This document shows positions 23,741 to 36,365 of a stretch of 64,000 bases of DNA, one piece after another. A program made the position numbers and the translations under genes. The stretch lies in contig NC_086374.1 of assembly GCF_036588685.1 (NCBI RefSeq), positions 65,222,457 through 65,286,456 of the forward strand, read 5' to 3'. Each line of letters begins with the position of its first letter. Within the stretch, counting starts at the first letter, position 1. The notes under the pieces are model-generated. The model did not search any database. It was not told where the DNA came from and saw only the letters and a program-made list of their open reading frames with translations. The stretch comes from Mytilus trossulus (lineage: Eukaryota > Mollusca > Bivalvia > Mytilida > Mytilidae).

Positions 23741-25575
23741 TATAAATTGAGGTGAAAATCTAAAGAGTAAGGTGATAGATATTTTGAGTGAGGTGAAACA
23801 TATAAAATGAGGTGATTGATTTACAAGGTGAGGTGATTGGTAATTTTAGTAAGGTGATAGGGTATATTGTGTGGAGATGTACATAGAGAATTTTGGGGTA
23901 GATATAGGGTTAATTGGCGTAGATATAGAGAGTGTGTGGTCATTGATAATTCATGTGAGGTGAAAGTATGTACAGTAAGGTGATATGTGTTTATAATGTG
24001 GACATAAATAAAGGTACTGTGTTGATAGATATGGATAGCATGGGCATAGATATAGAATGTGTGTGGTGATTGATATATAAAGTGAGGTGATTGATAAAAA
24101 AAAGTATGGTGATATGTGTTTATGATGTGGTCATAAACATGGAGACTGTGGGGAGAGATGTTGAGAGTATGGGGATAGATATAGAGAGTGTGTGGTGATT
24201 GATATATAAAGTGAGGTGATTGATAAATAAAGTAAGGTGATATGTGTTTATTATGTGCAGATATACATAGAGAAGTTTGAGGTAGATATCGAGAGTATGG
24301 GGATATATATAGAGAGGGTGTGGTGATTGATATATAAAGTATGGTGATTGAATAAAGTAAGGTGATAGGTGTTTAATATGTGGAGATATACAAAGAGACT
24401 TTTGTGGTAGATATAGAGAGTGTGTGGTCATTGATAATTTATGGTAGGTGAAAGTATGTAAAGTAAGGTGATAGGTCTTTATAATGTGGTCATAAACATA
24501 AGAAATGTTTGGATAGAAATGGAGAGTATAAGGATAGATATAGATATTGTGTGGTGATTGATATATAAAGTGAGGTGATGGATAAATAAGGTAAGGTGAT
24601 AGGTGTTTGTAAAGTGGTCATACACATAGAGACTGTGGGGAAAAGATATCTAGAGTATAGGCATAGATAAAGAGTGTGTGGTGAGTGACATAGAGAATGT
24701 GGTGATAGACACAGAGATGATGGGGATAATTATAGAGAGTGTGGTGATTGAGATAGAAAGTGAGGTGATTGATAAATTAAGTAAGGTGATAGGTGTTTAT
24801 TTTGAGAAAATATACAAAGAGACTTTTAGGGCAGATATAGAGAGTGTGTGTGTGGTGATTGATTTATAAAATGAGGTGATTGATAAATAAAGTAAGGTGA
24901 TAGGTTTTGATTAAGTGGAGATATACAAAAAGACATTCGGGGTGGATATAGAGAGTATGGGGATAATTATAAAGAGTGTGGTGATTGATATATAAAGTGA
25001 GGTGATTGATATATAAAGTGAGGTGATTGATAAATAAGGTGAGGTGATAGGTGGTTAATATGTGGAGATATACAGACAGACTTAAGGGGTAGATATAGAG
25101 ATTATGGGGATAGATTACAGAGTGTGGTGATTGATATATAAAGTGAGGTGATTGAAAAATAAAGTAAGGTGACAGGTGTTTATTTTGTGGAAATATACAG
25201 ACTTTTGGGGCAGATATAGAGAGTGTGTGAGGTGATTGATTTATAAAATGAGGTGATTGATAAATAAAGTAAGGTGATAGGTGTTTATTAAGTGGAGATA
25301 TACAGAAAGACATTTGGGGTGTATATAGAGAGTATGAGGATAGATATAGAGAGTGTAATGATTGATATATAAAGTGAGGTGATTGATAAATAAAGTAAAT
25401 AAAGTATAATGCGGAGATATACATGGAAACTGTTATGATATACATAATGACTGTTGGCATAGTTATGAAGATTGTAGTGATAGATAATCATAGTATGGGG
25501 ATAGCTATTGAGACTGTTGAGATAGATATGGAGAGTGTGGTGATGAATACAGCGACTGCAGCAATGGAGTAAATT
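23741..25575 (-). repeat. 21-bp minisatellite, mirror of 10086-12030
   Basis: Units of GTGATTGATATATAAAGTGA and TAGATATAGAGAGTGTGTGG types, with a recurring longer marker, GGTGATAGGTGTTTAT. The open frames on the - strand here are repeat by-products. Confidence 0.9.
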
Positions 25576-25925
25576 ATCAACCACCACACTATTTATCTGT
25601 TATTGAGTATCATTTTTTATAAAAAAAAATACTTTACCATCATCACTATTGCTGAGTGCTGCTTGGTTGTAAATCATTTAACTATTTTTGTTATTGCATT
25701 TATCTTTTCTTCAATTTTCACCAATGACCTGTAAATCTCTGGAAAATCTTGTTTGGTATTTCTTTCAGAAGAACACAAATATAAATAATCAATTTTATAA
25801 TTGCTACATGATAAGTGTACAATCTTATACAAACATATCTCAGTGGACATTGCATATCTGCATATAATCTTCCACTGTAAATTATACAATGACCAGTTCA
25901 TTTCTCTCACTTATGAAGATACAAC
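25576..25925 (-). repeat. Block X, right copy 2 (low-repeat island)
   Basis: A ~330-bp island between arrays. It is homologous, in direct orientation, to 32890-33190 (shared ATATGTTTGTATAAG, TTTATATTTG and CACAGCAAT-type stretches on the - strand), about 7.3 kb away. Part of it mirrors the left arm at 9400-9480. Confidence 0.7.
25711..25761 (-). pseudogene. Exon-like segment X, right copy 2
   Basis: On the - strand, after TTCTGAAAG, phase 0 reads KYQTRFSRDLQVIGEN and then TGA. A related left copy also stops at the same place (TTGAAAATAG region). This would suit a last coding exon following the open segment at 33988-34206, which ends in phase 0. In another frame the segment is open further, to 25674. 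The acceptor is weak here (GAAAG) and the donor seen in other copies is changed (AAAGATAAAT). Copy 33039-33102 has the better acceptor. Confidence 0.3.
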
Positions 25926-28900
25926 AATAGCATATCGTCTACTGTGTGGTGACATATATCAATGGTGTTGTGATTGATTTAAACAGTGTAGTGAGTTAAT
26001 AGATACATATGTGCAGGGGATACATATATAAAAAAAAATATATAAAATGTGATGAAAAAAAATCAACAGTGAGGTCAATAAGATATTTTCAGGGAGGTCA
26101 TACATATATAAAATGAGGAGATAGATATATAAATTAAGGTGAGAGATATAAAAATTGTGGTGACAGATACACAGTGTGGTGATATATGTATAAAGTTAGG
26201 TGATAGAGATATAAAATGTAGTAATATATGTACAGTGTGGTGATAGATATATTAAATAAGGTGATAGATATATGAAATGAGGTCTATCTTACATAAAATG
26301 AGGAGATAGATATACAAATTGAGGTGATATATATATAGAGTGAGGTGATAGATACATAAAGTGCAGCAATACATGTTTAAAGTGAGGTGATACATGTTTA
26401 AAGTGAGGTGATAGATGAATAAAGTGATGTGATTGATATGTATGTACATATATATAGTGAGGTCATAGCTTATAGTGAAGTGATAAATATATAAAGGGAG
26501 ATGATAAATGTAAGAAGAAAGGTAATAGATATATAGTAAGATTAGAGAAATAAATAGTTTGGTGATAGATAAATAGTGAGGTAATAGATATAAATAGTTT
26601 GGTTATATATAAGTGTCTGGTGGAAAGAACATTAACAATGATGTCATCAAGATATTTTCAGAGAGGTGACAGATTCATATGAGGAGGGACTACATATATA
26701 AAGTGAGAAAGACAAAAAATATTGACAGTCAGGCCAATAATATATTAGCAATGAGGTGATACATCAATAAAATGAGGACATTGATATATAAAGTGAGGTA
26801 ATATATATATAAAAAGGTTGGTTTTAAATTAAAGTTGTGTCTTAGATTTAAAAAGTGAGGTGATACATATGTATAGAGAAGTAAAATATACATAAAGTAA
26901 GGTGATCAATGCATAAATTGAAGAGATAAACAAAGCATGGTACCAGATGTTCGGTGTGGTGACAGATATATTAAGTGTGGTGACCTATCATCAGTTAGGT
27001 GATAGATGCATAAAGTGAGGTGAAAGATATATGAGGTGTGGTGACATATGACCAGATAGGTGATAGATGTATAGTGAGGTGAAAGATATATAAAGTGTAT
27101 TGATAGATATATAAAGTGTGATGATAGATATATAAAGTAAGGGGGTAGCTTCTGTATAATGCGGAGATATACATGGAAACTGTTATGATATACATAGTGT
27201 TGTGACATATGATCAGATACGTGTTAGATATATAAAGTGTGGTGATAGATACATAAAGTGAGGTGATAGAAACATAAAGTGTGGTGACATATGACCAGTT
27301 AGGTAATAGATGTATATAATGAGTTGATAGATATATAAAGTGTGGTGATAGATATATAAAGTGTGGTAATAGATGTATAAAGTGTGGTAATAGATACACA
27401 AAGTGTGGTGACATATGATAAATTAGGTGACAGAAGTATAAAGTGTGGTAATAGATATATAAAGTGTGGTAACATATGATTAGTTAGGTGATAGAAGTAT
27501 AAAGTGAGGTGATAGATATATAAAGTGTGGTGTTAGATATATAAAGTGTTGTAACATATGATGAGTTAGGTGATAGATGTATATAGTGAGGTGATAGATA
27601 TATAAAGTGTGCTGATAGATGTATAAAGTGTGGTAATAGATATATAAAGTGTGGTTATAGATATATAAAGTGTTGTAAAATATGATGAGTTAGGTGATAG
27701 ATGTATATAGTGAGGTGACAGATATATAAAGTGTGCTGATAGATGTATAAAGTGTGGTGACATATTATTAGTAGGGTGATAGAAGTATAAAGTGTAGTTA
27801 TAGATACATAAAGTGTGGTGACACATGATCAGTTAGGTGAAAGATGTATAAAGTGTGGTGATAGATATATAAAGTGTAGTGATATATGATCAGTTAAATG
27901 AAAGATGTATAAAGTGTGGTGATAGATATATAAAGTGTGGTTATAGATACATAAAGTGTGGTGACACATGATCAATTAGGTGATATATGTATAGTGATGT
28001 GATAGATACATAAAGTGTGGTGATATATGATCAGTTAAATGAAAGATGTATAAAGTGTGGTGATATATGATCAGTTAAATGAAAGATGTATAAAGTGTGG
28101 TGATAGATGTATAAAGTCTGGTGATAGATACATAAAGTGTGGTGATAGATATATAAAGTGTGGTGATAGATGTATATAGTGTTGTGCCATATGATCAGAT
28201 AAGTGATAAATATATAAAGTGTGATATAGATACATAAAGTGTGGTGCACATGACTAGTTAGGTGATAGATGTATATAGTGAGGGGATAGATATATAAAGT
28301 CTGGTGATAGATATATAAAGTGTGGTGATAGATGTATATAGTGTTGTGCCATATGATCAGATAAGTGATAAATATATAAAGTGTGATATAGATACATAAA
28401 GTGTGGTGCACATGATTAGTTAGGTGATAGATGTATATAGTGAGGGGATAGATATATAAAGTGTGGTGATAGATACATAAAGTGTGCTGATAGATATATA
28501 AAGTGTGGTGATAGATACATAAAGTTTTGTGACATATGATTAGTAAGGTAATAGATGTATATAATGAGTTGATAGATATATAAAGTGTGGTGATAGATAC
28601 ATAAAGTGTGGTGATAGATATATAAAGTGTAGTGACATATGATTAGTTAGGTGATATATGTTTATAGTGAGGTGATAGATATATAAAGTGTGGTGAAAAA
28701 TACATAAAGTGTGGTGATAGATATATAAAGTGTGGTGATAGATGCATAAAGTTTTGTGACATATGATTAGTTAGGTAATAGATGTATATAGTGAGGTGAT
28801 AGATATATAAAGTGTGGTGACATATGATTAGTAAGGTGATAGATGTGTATAGTAAGGTGATAGATACATAAAGTGTGCTGATAGATATATAAAGTGTGGT

Positions 28901-31900
28901 GATAGATAAATAAAGTTTTGTGACATATGATTAGTTAGGTAATAGATGTATGTAATGAGTTGATAGATATATAAAGTGTGGTGATAGATACATTAAGTGT
29001 GGTGATAGATATATAAAGTGTAGTGACATATGATTAGTTAGGTGATAGATGTATATAGTGAGGTGATAGATATATAAAGTGTGGTGACATATGATTAGTA
29101 AGGTGATAGATGTATATAGTAAGGTGATAGATACATAAAGTGTGCTGATAGATATATAAAGTGTGGTGATAAATACATAAAGTGTTGTGACATATGAATA
29201 GTAGGGTAATAGATGTATATAGTGAGGTGATAGATGTATAAAGTGTGGTGATAGATATATAAAGTGTGGTGATAGATATGTAAAGTGTGGTGACATATGA
29301 TTAGTAAGTTGATAAAAGTATAGTGTAGTGATAGATATATTAAGTGTTGTATCATATGTTCAGATAGGTGATAGATATATAAAGTGTGGTAATAGATACA
29401 TAAAGTGTGGTGACATATGATTAGTTAGGTTATAGATGTATATAGTGAGGTGATAGATATATAAAGTGAGGTGATGGATACATAAAGTGTTGTGACATAT
29501 GAATAGTAGGGTAATAGATGTATATAGTAAGGTGATAGATGTATAAAGTGTGGTGATAGATATATAAAGTGTGGTGATAGATATATAAAGTAAGGGAGTA
29601 GATACAAAAAGTGTTGTGACATATGAATAGTAGGGTTAAGATGTATAAAGTGTGGTGATAGATATATAAAGTGAGGTGTTAGAAACATAAAGTGTGGTGA
29701 CATATGATTAGTTAGGTAATAGATGTATAAAGTGTGGTAATAGATACATAAAGTGTGGTGACATATGATCAGTTAGGAGATAGAAGTATAAAGTGGGGTG
29801 ATAGATATACAAAGTGTGGTTATAGATACATAAAGTGTTGTGACATATGATGAGTTAGGTGATAGATACATAAAGTGTGGTAACATATGATTAGTTAGGT
29901 GATAGAAGTATATAGTGAGGTGACAGATATACAAAGTGTGGTTATAGATACATAAAGTGTTGTGACATATGAATAGTAGGGTAATAGATGAATAAAGTGT
30001 GGTTATAGATACATAAAGTGTGGTGATATATGATCAGTTTTGTGAAAGATGTATAAAGTAAGGTGATAGAAATATAAAAGTGTGGTGATAGATATATAAA
30101 TTGTGGTGATAGATAAATAAAGTGTGGTGATATATACATAAAGTGTGGTAACATATGATCAGTTAGATGATAAATGTATATATTGAGGTGATAGATATAT
30201 AAAGTGTGGTGATAGATATATAAAGTGTGGTGATAGATACATAAAGTGTTGTGACATATGATCAGATAGGTGATAGATATATAAAGTGTGGTAATAGATA
30301 CATAAAGTGTGGTGACATATGATCAGATAGGTGATAGATATATAAAGTGAGGTGATGGATACATAAAGTGTTGTGACATATGAATAGTAGGGTAATAGAT
30401 GTATATAGTTAGGTGATAGATATATAAAGTGTGGTGATAGATACATAAAGTGTGGTGACATATGATCAGTTAGATGATAAATGTATATATTGAGATGATA
30501 GATATATAAAGTGTGGTGATAGATATATAAAGTGTGGTGATAGATACATAAAGTGTGGTGACATATGATCAGATAGGTGATAGATATATAAAGTGTGGTA
30601 ATAGATACATAAAGTGTGGTGACATATGATCAGATAGGTGATAGATATATAAAGTGAGGTAATAGATACATAAAGTTTGGTGACATATGATGAGTTAGGT
30701 GAGAGATATATAAAGTGTGGTGATAGATAAATTAAGTGTGGTGATAGATATATAAAGTGTGGTAATAGATACATAAAGTGTAGTGACATATGATTAGTAA
30801 GGTGATAGAAGTATATAGTGAGGTGATAGATATACAAAGTGTGGTGATAGGTACATAAAGTGTGGTGACACATGATCAGTTAGGTGATAGATGTATAGTG
30901 AGGTGATAGATACATAAAGTGTGGTGATATATGATCAGTTAAATGAAAGATGTATAAAGTTAGGTGATAGATATATAAAGATAGGTGATAGATATATAAA
31001 GTGTGGTGATAGATAAATTAAGTGTTGTGATAGATATATAAAGTGTGGTAATAGATACATAAAGTGTGGTGACATATGATTAGTAAGGTGATAGAAGTAT
31101 ATAGTGAGGTGATAGATATACAAAGTGTTGTGATAGATACATAAAGTGTTGTGAATTATGATTATTTGGGTGATAGATGTATAAAGTGTGGTTATAGATA
31201 CATAAAGTGTGGTGACACATGCTCAGTTAGGTGATAGATGTATAGTGAGGTGATAGATACATAAAGTGTGGTGATATATGATCAGTTAAATGAAAGATAT
31301 ATAAAGTTAGGTGATAGATATATAAAGATAGGTGATAGATATATAAATTGTGGTTATAGATAAATAAAGTGTGGTGATAGATTTATAAAAGGTGATGATA
31401 GATGTATACAGTATAGTGATAGATACATAACATGAAGTGATAGATACATAAATTGTGGTGACATATGATCAGTTAGATGATAGATGTATATAGCTATAGT
31501 GAGGTGATAGATATATAAAGTGGGATGATAGATATATAAGGTGTGGTGATACATCTGTAAAGTGTGGTGATAGATATATAAAGTGTTTTGATAGAAATAC
31601 AAAGTGTGTTGACAGATATACAGTGTGGTGACAGATGTATAAAGTGATAAATGCATAAAGTTAGGCGATAAATACATAAAGTTATTGGATAGATATATAA
31701 AATGAGGTGAGATATATATACATATATATATATATAGAGAGAGAGTTAGGACATTAATATATATAGCTATAGTGAAGTGCTAAATATATAAAGTGAGTAC
31801 TAAATGTATCAAGCAAGGTGATAAATGTATCAAGTAAGGTTATAAATGTATCAAGTTAGGTTACAGATATATAAAGAAATGTGTTAGATGTATTATTTGT

Positions 31901-32700
31901 TGAGTTACATATATAGTCACGTCAAAGATATATCAATAGAGGTTTACATATAAACAGTGAGATTATAAATATATTGTGTGAGGTGATTGATACATAAGGC
32001 AAGATGATTGGTATTTAAAGTAAATAATAGGTGTATATAATGTGGTGGTATATATAGATACTGTGGGGATATATATAGAGAGTATGGTGATTATTATAGA
32101 GTGTGGTGATTGATATATAATGTGAGGTTAAAGGTATCTTAAGTAAGTTGATAGGTGAGGCAATAAGGAGATATACATAGAGACTTTTGGGATAGATATA
32201 GAGAGTATAGGTATAGATAAGTATATATATAGAGAGTGTGATGATTGATCCATTAATTGAGGTGATAGGTATTTAAACTTAGGTGATAGGTGTATATTAT
32301 GTGGTGATATACAAAGAGACTGTTGGGATAGCTATAGAGAGTATAGGTATAGATATAGGGAGTGGTGGTTGATATGTGAGGTGATAGGTATATATAATGT
32401 AGTGATACACATAGAGACTGTAGGGGTAGATAAAGACAGTATGATGATAATTATAGAGTGTGGTTATTGATATATACCATGAGCTGATAGTAAGGTGATA
32501 GGTGTTTATAATGTGGTAATATACAAATACATTCATCATAGATACCAGGACTAAATTTTGTATATATGCCAGACACATGTTTCATCTACAAAAGACTCAT
32601 CAGTGACGCTCGAATCCAAAAAAGTTTAAAAGGCCGAATAAAGTAACAGACTGAAGCGATAGATATTGAGAGTATGGTGTTAGATATAGAGACTGTAGCA
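25926..32700 (-). repeat. 21-bp minisatellite, main right array (~6.8 kb)
   Basis: Units of GTGGTGATAGATATATAAA with variants GTGGTGATAGATACATAAA and, at intervals of roughly 60-150 bp, TGTGACATATGATCAGTTAGG. It mirrors 5481-9370 but is nearly twice as long. Every standard unit contains TATATAAAG on the + strand. Long - strand open frames here are repeat by-products. Confidence 0.95.
32535..32650 (+). mobile_element. Mussel repeat fragment inside the array
   Basis: TTTTGTATATATGCCAGACA and AGACTCATCAGTGACGCTCG are blocks I recognise from a common mussel interspersed repeat. It interrupts the minisatellite and is not seen at the mirror position. Confidence 0.6.
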
Positions 32701-32714
32701 ATAGATTTGCAGTG

Positions 32715-32890
32715 TGTGGTATGATAAAAATGAAATTTCATGTGTTAAAATAATCACTATATAAATTTGTTACTAAATGATATATACATGTATTCAATAA
32801 GGATGTTTGACCAACATTTATTATACTATATTCCTATTTTTATTTACATAATACATGTGCATGATTACAAGAATGTAGAAAAGTCATTGA
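32715..32890 (-). repeat. Landmark segment, mirror of 5341-5480
   Basis: ATGAAATTTCATGTGTTAAA and CATGATTACAAGAATGTAGA pair with the left arm in reverse complement. Confidence 0.85.
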
Positions 32891-33438
32891 TATAAATATT
32901 GTGTGATATGCTGTAGCAGTTTTCCTAATAATTATTTTCTAACAAACCCTTCACCATCACTATAAAAAGAATTGCTGTGTGCTTCTTTGTTATAAATCAT
33001 TAAATTATACTTGTTATTTTATTTGAAATTAAATATACCTTTTTCTTTTCTTCCATTTTCACCCATTACATCTTTGTCCTTTTAAAATCCTGTTTTGTAT
33101 CTCTGTAAGAAAAATCAAAATATAAATAATAATTCCTACATGAAGTCATTATAGGTTTACAAGCTTATACAAACATATATCAATGGAAAAGCAAAATTTG
33201 TTGGAATTTCTCTACCGTTTTAAAATTTAAAATATTAAGAAGCTATATAACCTAAGTTAAATTTTAGTATTGTACAAGTTTTACAACTTAGTTATACGGT
33301 ATTAACTGTTTTATTGTATAAATTTCAAAATTGTTATAATCTAATCAAAGAAGATTGATGTGATTCATTTTACATCATGATCATACTGATGAAGGTTAAC
33401 CAAAATATTTATAAATAATTACTTCATTACTGTTTTGT
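32891..33438 (-). repeat. Block X, right copy 1, and adjoining unique DNA
   Basis: Direct homologue of 25576-25925 up to ~33190. The rest is AT-rich with no partner seen. It is absent from the corresponding left-arm position. Confidence 0.65.
33039..33102 (-). pseudogene. Exon-like segment X, right copy 1
   Basis: Good borders on the - strand: TTTTTCTTACAG before and GTATAT after, 64 nt between. Phase 0 reads RYKTGF and then stops. The alternative frame DTKQDFKRTKM also stops. Sequence similarity to the copies at 12171, 14184 and 25711 is clear at the GAAGAAAAG end. Probably decayed. Confidence 0.3.
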
Positions 33439-33616
33439 TTACTTTTAAGGGTTTAATTATATATAACAAGATGAGGTGGTGAAAGATATATAGTGTGGTA
33501 ATTTATAAATATAAATATGATAAAGTGGTGATACATAGATATAGAGTGGTGATAAGTGAGGACATATGTATAGCAAATTTACAGATATAACATTGTGGGG
33601 TTGATGTTTAGACGAG

Positions 33617-33651
<35 letters not shown>

Positions 33652-33960
33652 AATTTTTGAATATAGTGCGGTGAAGAATATACAGAATAGCGATTATATA
33701 TAACTTATGATATATAAGCAAAGTGGAGGTATACATATATACTGTGTGGTGACAAATATAAACAGTGTGGTGATTGGTTTAACCAGTGTAGTGGTAGACA
33801 TATTAACAAAGTGGTGATGGATATATACAGAGGGGTGACAAGTATCAATTATGTGTTGAATGATATACATGTTAAGTGTAGTTATATGTACTATTAGTGT
33901 TGTTATATATATACAGTGTGGTTGTTGATATATATAGTGTGGGGATATCCAATATAATCA
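33439..33960 (-). repeat. Degenerate minisatellite with SINE tail
   Basis: Loose GTGGTGATA-type units. A SINE tail at 33572-33618 (+) is followed by a (TA)n run at ~33620-33650. Confidence 0.7.
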
Positions 33961-33987
33961 GGATAGTTGGTAGCTAATAAAAAAAAC

Positions 33988-34206
33988 CTGAATCAATCCA
34001 TTTCTTTCCTCTAGATACACCAACTGTATTTGAAGCAGTTTTTTCATGACATAGCTTCTTCTTCTTCCAAATATGATGAATATTCTGGCAAGTTGTGCAT
34101 GATTAAAATGAATAATCAAAATGAGAAGCAGTTTTCTTCTTGATTTGTACCTTTGTATTACTTCCTTTCCATCAGAATTTATCAAGGTCCACTGTAGAAG
34201 AGCAAT
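33988..34206 (-). CDS. Candidate internal exon Y, 73 codons
   Basis: On the - strand, ATGAATTTTTCCAG precedes and GTTTTTTT follows. The 219 nt between are open in one frame, starting and ending in phase 0. The translation begins IALLQWTLINSDGKEV, has a basic/hydrophobic middle (RYKSRRKLLLILI, then FNHAQLARIFIIFGRRR) and ends LVYLEERNGLIQ. This is protein-like composition, unlike the repeat-derived frames around it. It lies between minisatellite arrays and has no partner in the left arm. I do not recognise the family. The donor is weak (pyrimidine-rich after GT), so it may be a remnant. Confidence 0.4.
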
Positions 34207-34619
34207 CTGGAAAAATTCATATAAAAAATAACATAACAAATTCAGTAAATCAAAAGACATTCTACCATATCAACAAACTGTTATATAAAGCCCATTCTTA
34301 CTTGTTAACATATATTAAAGCTGTTTTTTTACTTTTTAACATATGGATATATGAATCTTTAATATATAAAAAAAAATATGTAATAAATCTATATAGTAAA
34401 AATAGATATACAGTATGTGGTGATAGAAATACATATAGTAATGATAGCTATTGGGAGTGTGGTGATGGATAAAGAAAGTGTGGTGATAGAAACGTAACAT
34501 GTGGTGATAGATTTGAACAATGTAGATGTATTCAATTTGGTGATAGAATAAAAAGTGTAATGATAGATAAATAGTGTGGTGATAGATAAATTTAGTACAG
34601 AGATGATATATAGTAAGGT
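34207..34619 (-). repeat. Low-repeat DNA then degenerate minisatellite
   Basis: 34207-34390 would be intron upstream of exon Y. From ~34400 on there are loose GTGGTGATAGA units. Confidence 0.55.
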
Positions 34620-35260
34620 GATATAGATTTCTATTGAGGTGATTTAAAATTTATCAATATGGTGATATATATTTAGAGAGTTGATAGTCTATATATACAG
34701 TGAGGTCATAGATATAAATATACAGTTGTAATAAATAAAAATGTAAACATCTTCTATGGTAAATATGTATAACATTGTATAAAGTCGTGATTTTATACAG
34801 AATGGTGATAAATATAAAAAAATGTATTGATAGAAGTATAAAGAAGTAATAGATTATTAGTGTGGCAATATATATATATATTCATGTACTGTACTACGCC
34901 GCTAGATTAAAACTGACGTGGAAAGGTAACACACGGCCACCGAAAGGTTCATTTTTGTGAAGCCCAGGTGGTTGTGTGGTCTAGCGGGACGGCTGCAGTA
35001 CAGGCCATTTGGTGTCACGATATCTCAGTAGCATGGGTTCGAATCCCAGCAAGGGAAGAACAAAAAATTTGCGAAAGCAAATTTACAGATCTAACATTGT
35101 TGGGTTGATGTTTAGCAGGTTGTATATATATATAGATAAAGAGAGGTGATAGATATATTCAATATGTTGATATAAATACAAAAAGAGATGATAGGTAAAA
35201 GTGTGATGTGATAGATAAATAAGGCGAGGTGGTAGATATATGAGGTGTGGTGACATAAGA
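34620..35260 (-). repeat. Direct duplicate block, copy 1, split by a SINE
   Basis: 34620-34884 and 35125-35260 together match 36003-36365, which is continuous. The distance between copies is about 1.38 kb. The interruption is the SINE at 34885-35125. Shared markers are GATATAGATTTCTATTGAGG and ATGTATAACATTGTATAAAG. Confidence 0.85.
34885..35125 (+). mobile_element. tRNA-derived SINE
   Basis: It has a Pol III A box TGGTCTAGCGG (34977-34987) and B box GGTTCGAATCC (35036-35046), the latter a perfect consensus. A 5' part begins near CTACGCCGCTAGATTAAAAC. The body is AAATTTGCGAAAGCAAATTT, and the tail TTGATGTTTAG runs into TATATATA. It sits in a TA run within a duplicated block whose other copy (36235) lacks it, so both ends are well defined. 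The wide A-B spacing suggests a tRNA with a long variable arm as ancestor. Confidence 0.85.
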
Positions 35261-36002
35261 CCAGTTAGGTGATAAATGTATATAGTGAGGTGAAAGATAT
35301 AAAAAGTGTGGTGATAGAAATATAAAGTGTGATGATAGATATATCAAGTGTTGTGACATATGATCAGATAGGTGTTAGATACATAAAGTGCGGTGATGGA
35401 TACATAAAGTGTGGTGATAGATACATAAAGTGTGGTGATAGAAACATAATGTGTTGTGTCATATGATCAGTTAGATAATAGATGTATATAGTGTGGTGAT
35501 AGATACATAAAGTGTGGTGATAGATACATAAAGTTTTGTGACATATGATGAGTTGGGTGATAGATATATAAAGTGTGGTGATAGATACATAAAGTGTGGT
35601 GACATATGATCAGTTAGGTGATAGATGTATATAGTGAGGTGATAGATATATAAAGTGTGGTGATAGATATGTAAAGTGTTGTAACATATGATTAGTAGGT
35701 TGATAGATGTATAAAGTGTGGTTATAGATACATAAAGTGTGGTTATAGATACATAAAGTGTGGTGACACATGATCAGTTAGATGATAGATGTATAGTGTA
35801 GTGATAGATACATAAAGTGTGGTGATATATGATCAGTTAAGTGAAAGATGCATAAAGTTAGGTGATAGATATTATATAAAGTTTGGTGATAGATGTATAT
35901 AGTGTTGTGATAGATGTATATAGTGTGGTGATAATGTGGTGATAGATGTATATAGTGTGGTGATAGATATAACATGTGGTGATAGATACATAAAGTGTGG
36001 TG
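35261..36002 (-). repeat. 21-bp minisatellite, right arm
   Basis: Regular GTGGTGATAGATACATAAA units with TGACATATGATCAGTTAGG variants, like the main array. No gene. Confidence 0.9.
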
Positions 36003-36365
36003 ATATAGATTTCTATTGAGGTGATTTATATTTATTAATATGGTGATATATAATTAGAGAGTTGATAGTCTATATATACAGTGAGGTCATAGATATATAC
36101 ATAGAGTGGTAATAAATAAAAATATAAACATCTTTTATGGTAAATATGTATAACATTGTATAAAGTCATGATTTTATACAGAATGGTGATAAATATAAAA
36201 AATGTATTGATAGAAGTATAGAGAAGTAATTGGCAATATATATATATATATAAAGAGAGGTGATAGATATATTCAATATGTTAATATAAATATAAAGAGA
36301 GATGACAGGTAAAACAGTGATGCGATAGATAAATAAGATGAGGTGGTAGATATAAAGTGTGGTGA
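36003..36365 (-). repeat. Direct duplicate block, copy 2 (uninterrupted)
   Basis: Second copy of 34620-35260 without the SINE. It shows the empty target as GCAATATATATATATATA followed by AAAGAGAGGTG. Confidence 0.85.

Noticed and set aside
24120..31677. Long - strand open frames in the right arm
   Set aside because: Same reason: they are translations of the inverted copy of the minisatellite.
5481..32700. CRISPR-like array
   Set aside because: Units are directly adjacent with no unique spacers, in a eukaryotic context.
34966..35056. Functional tRNA gene
   Set aside because: A and B boxes are good, but the sequence is embedded in a SINE with a tail, and I could not fold a proper acceptor stem by eye.
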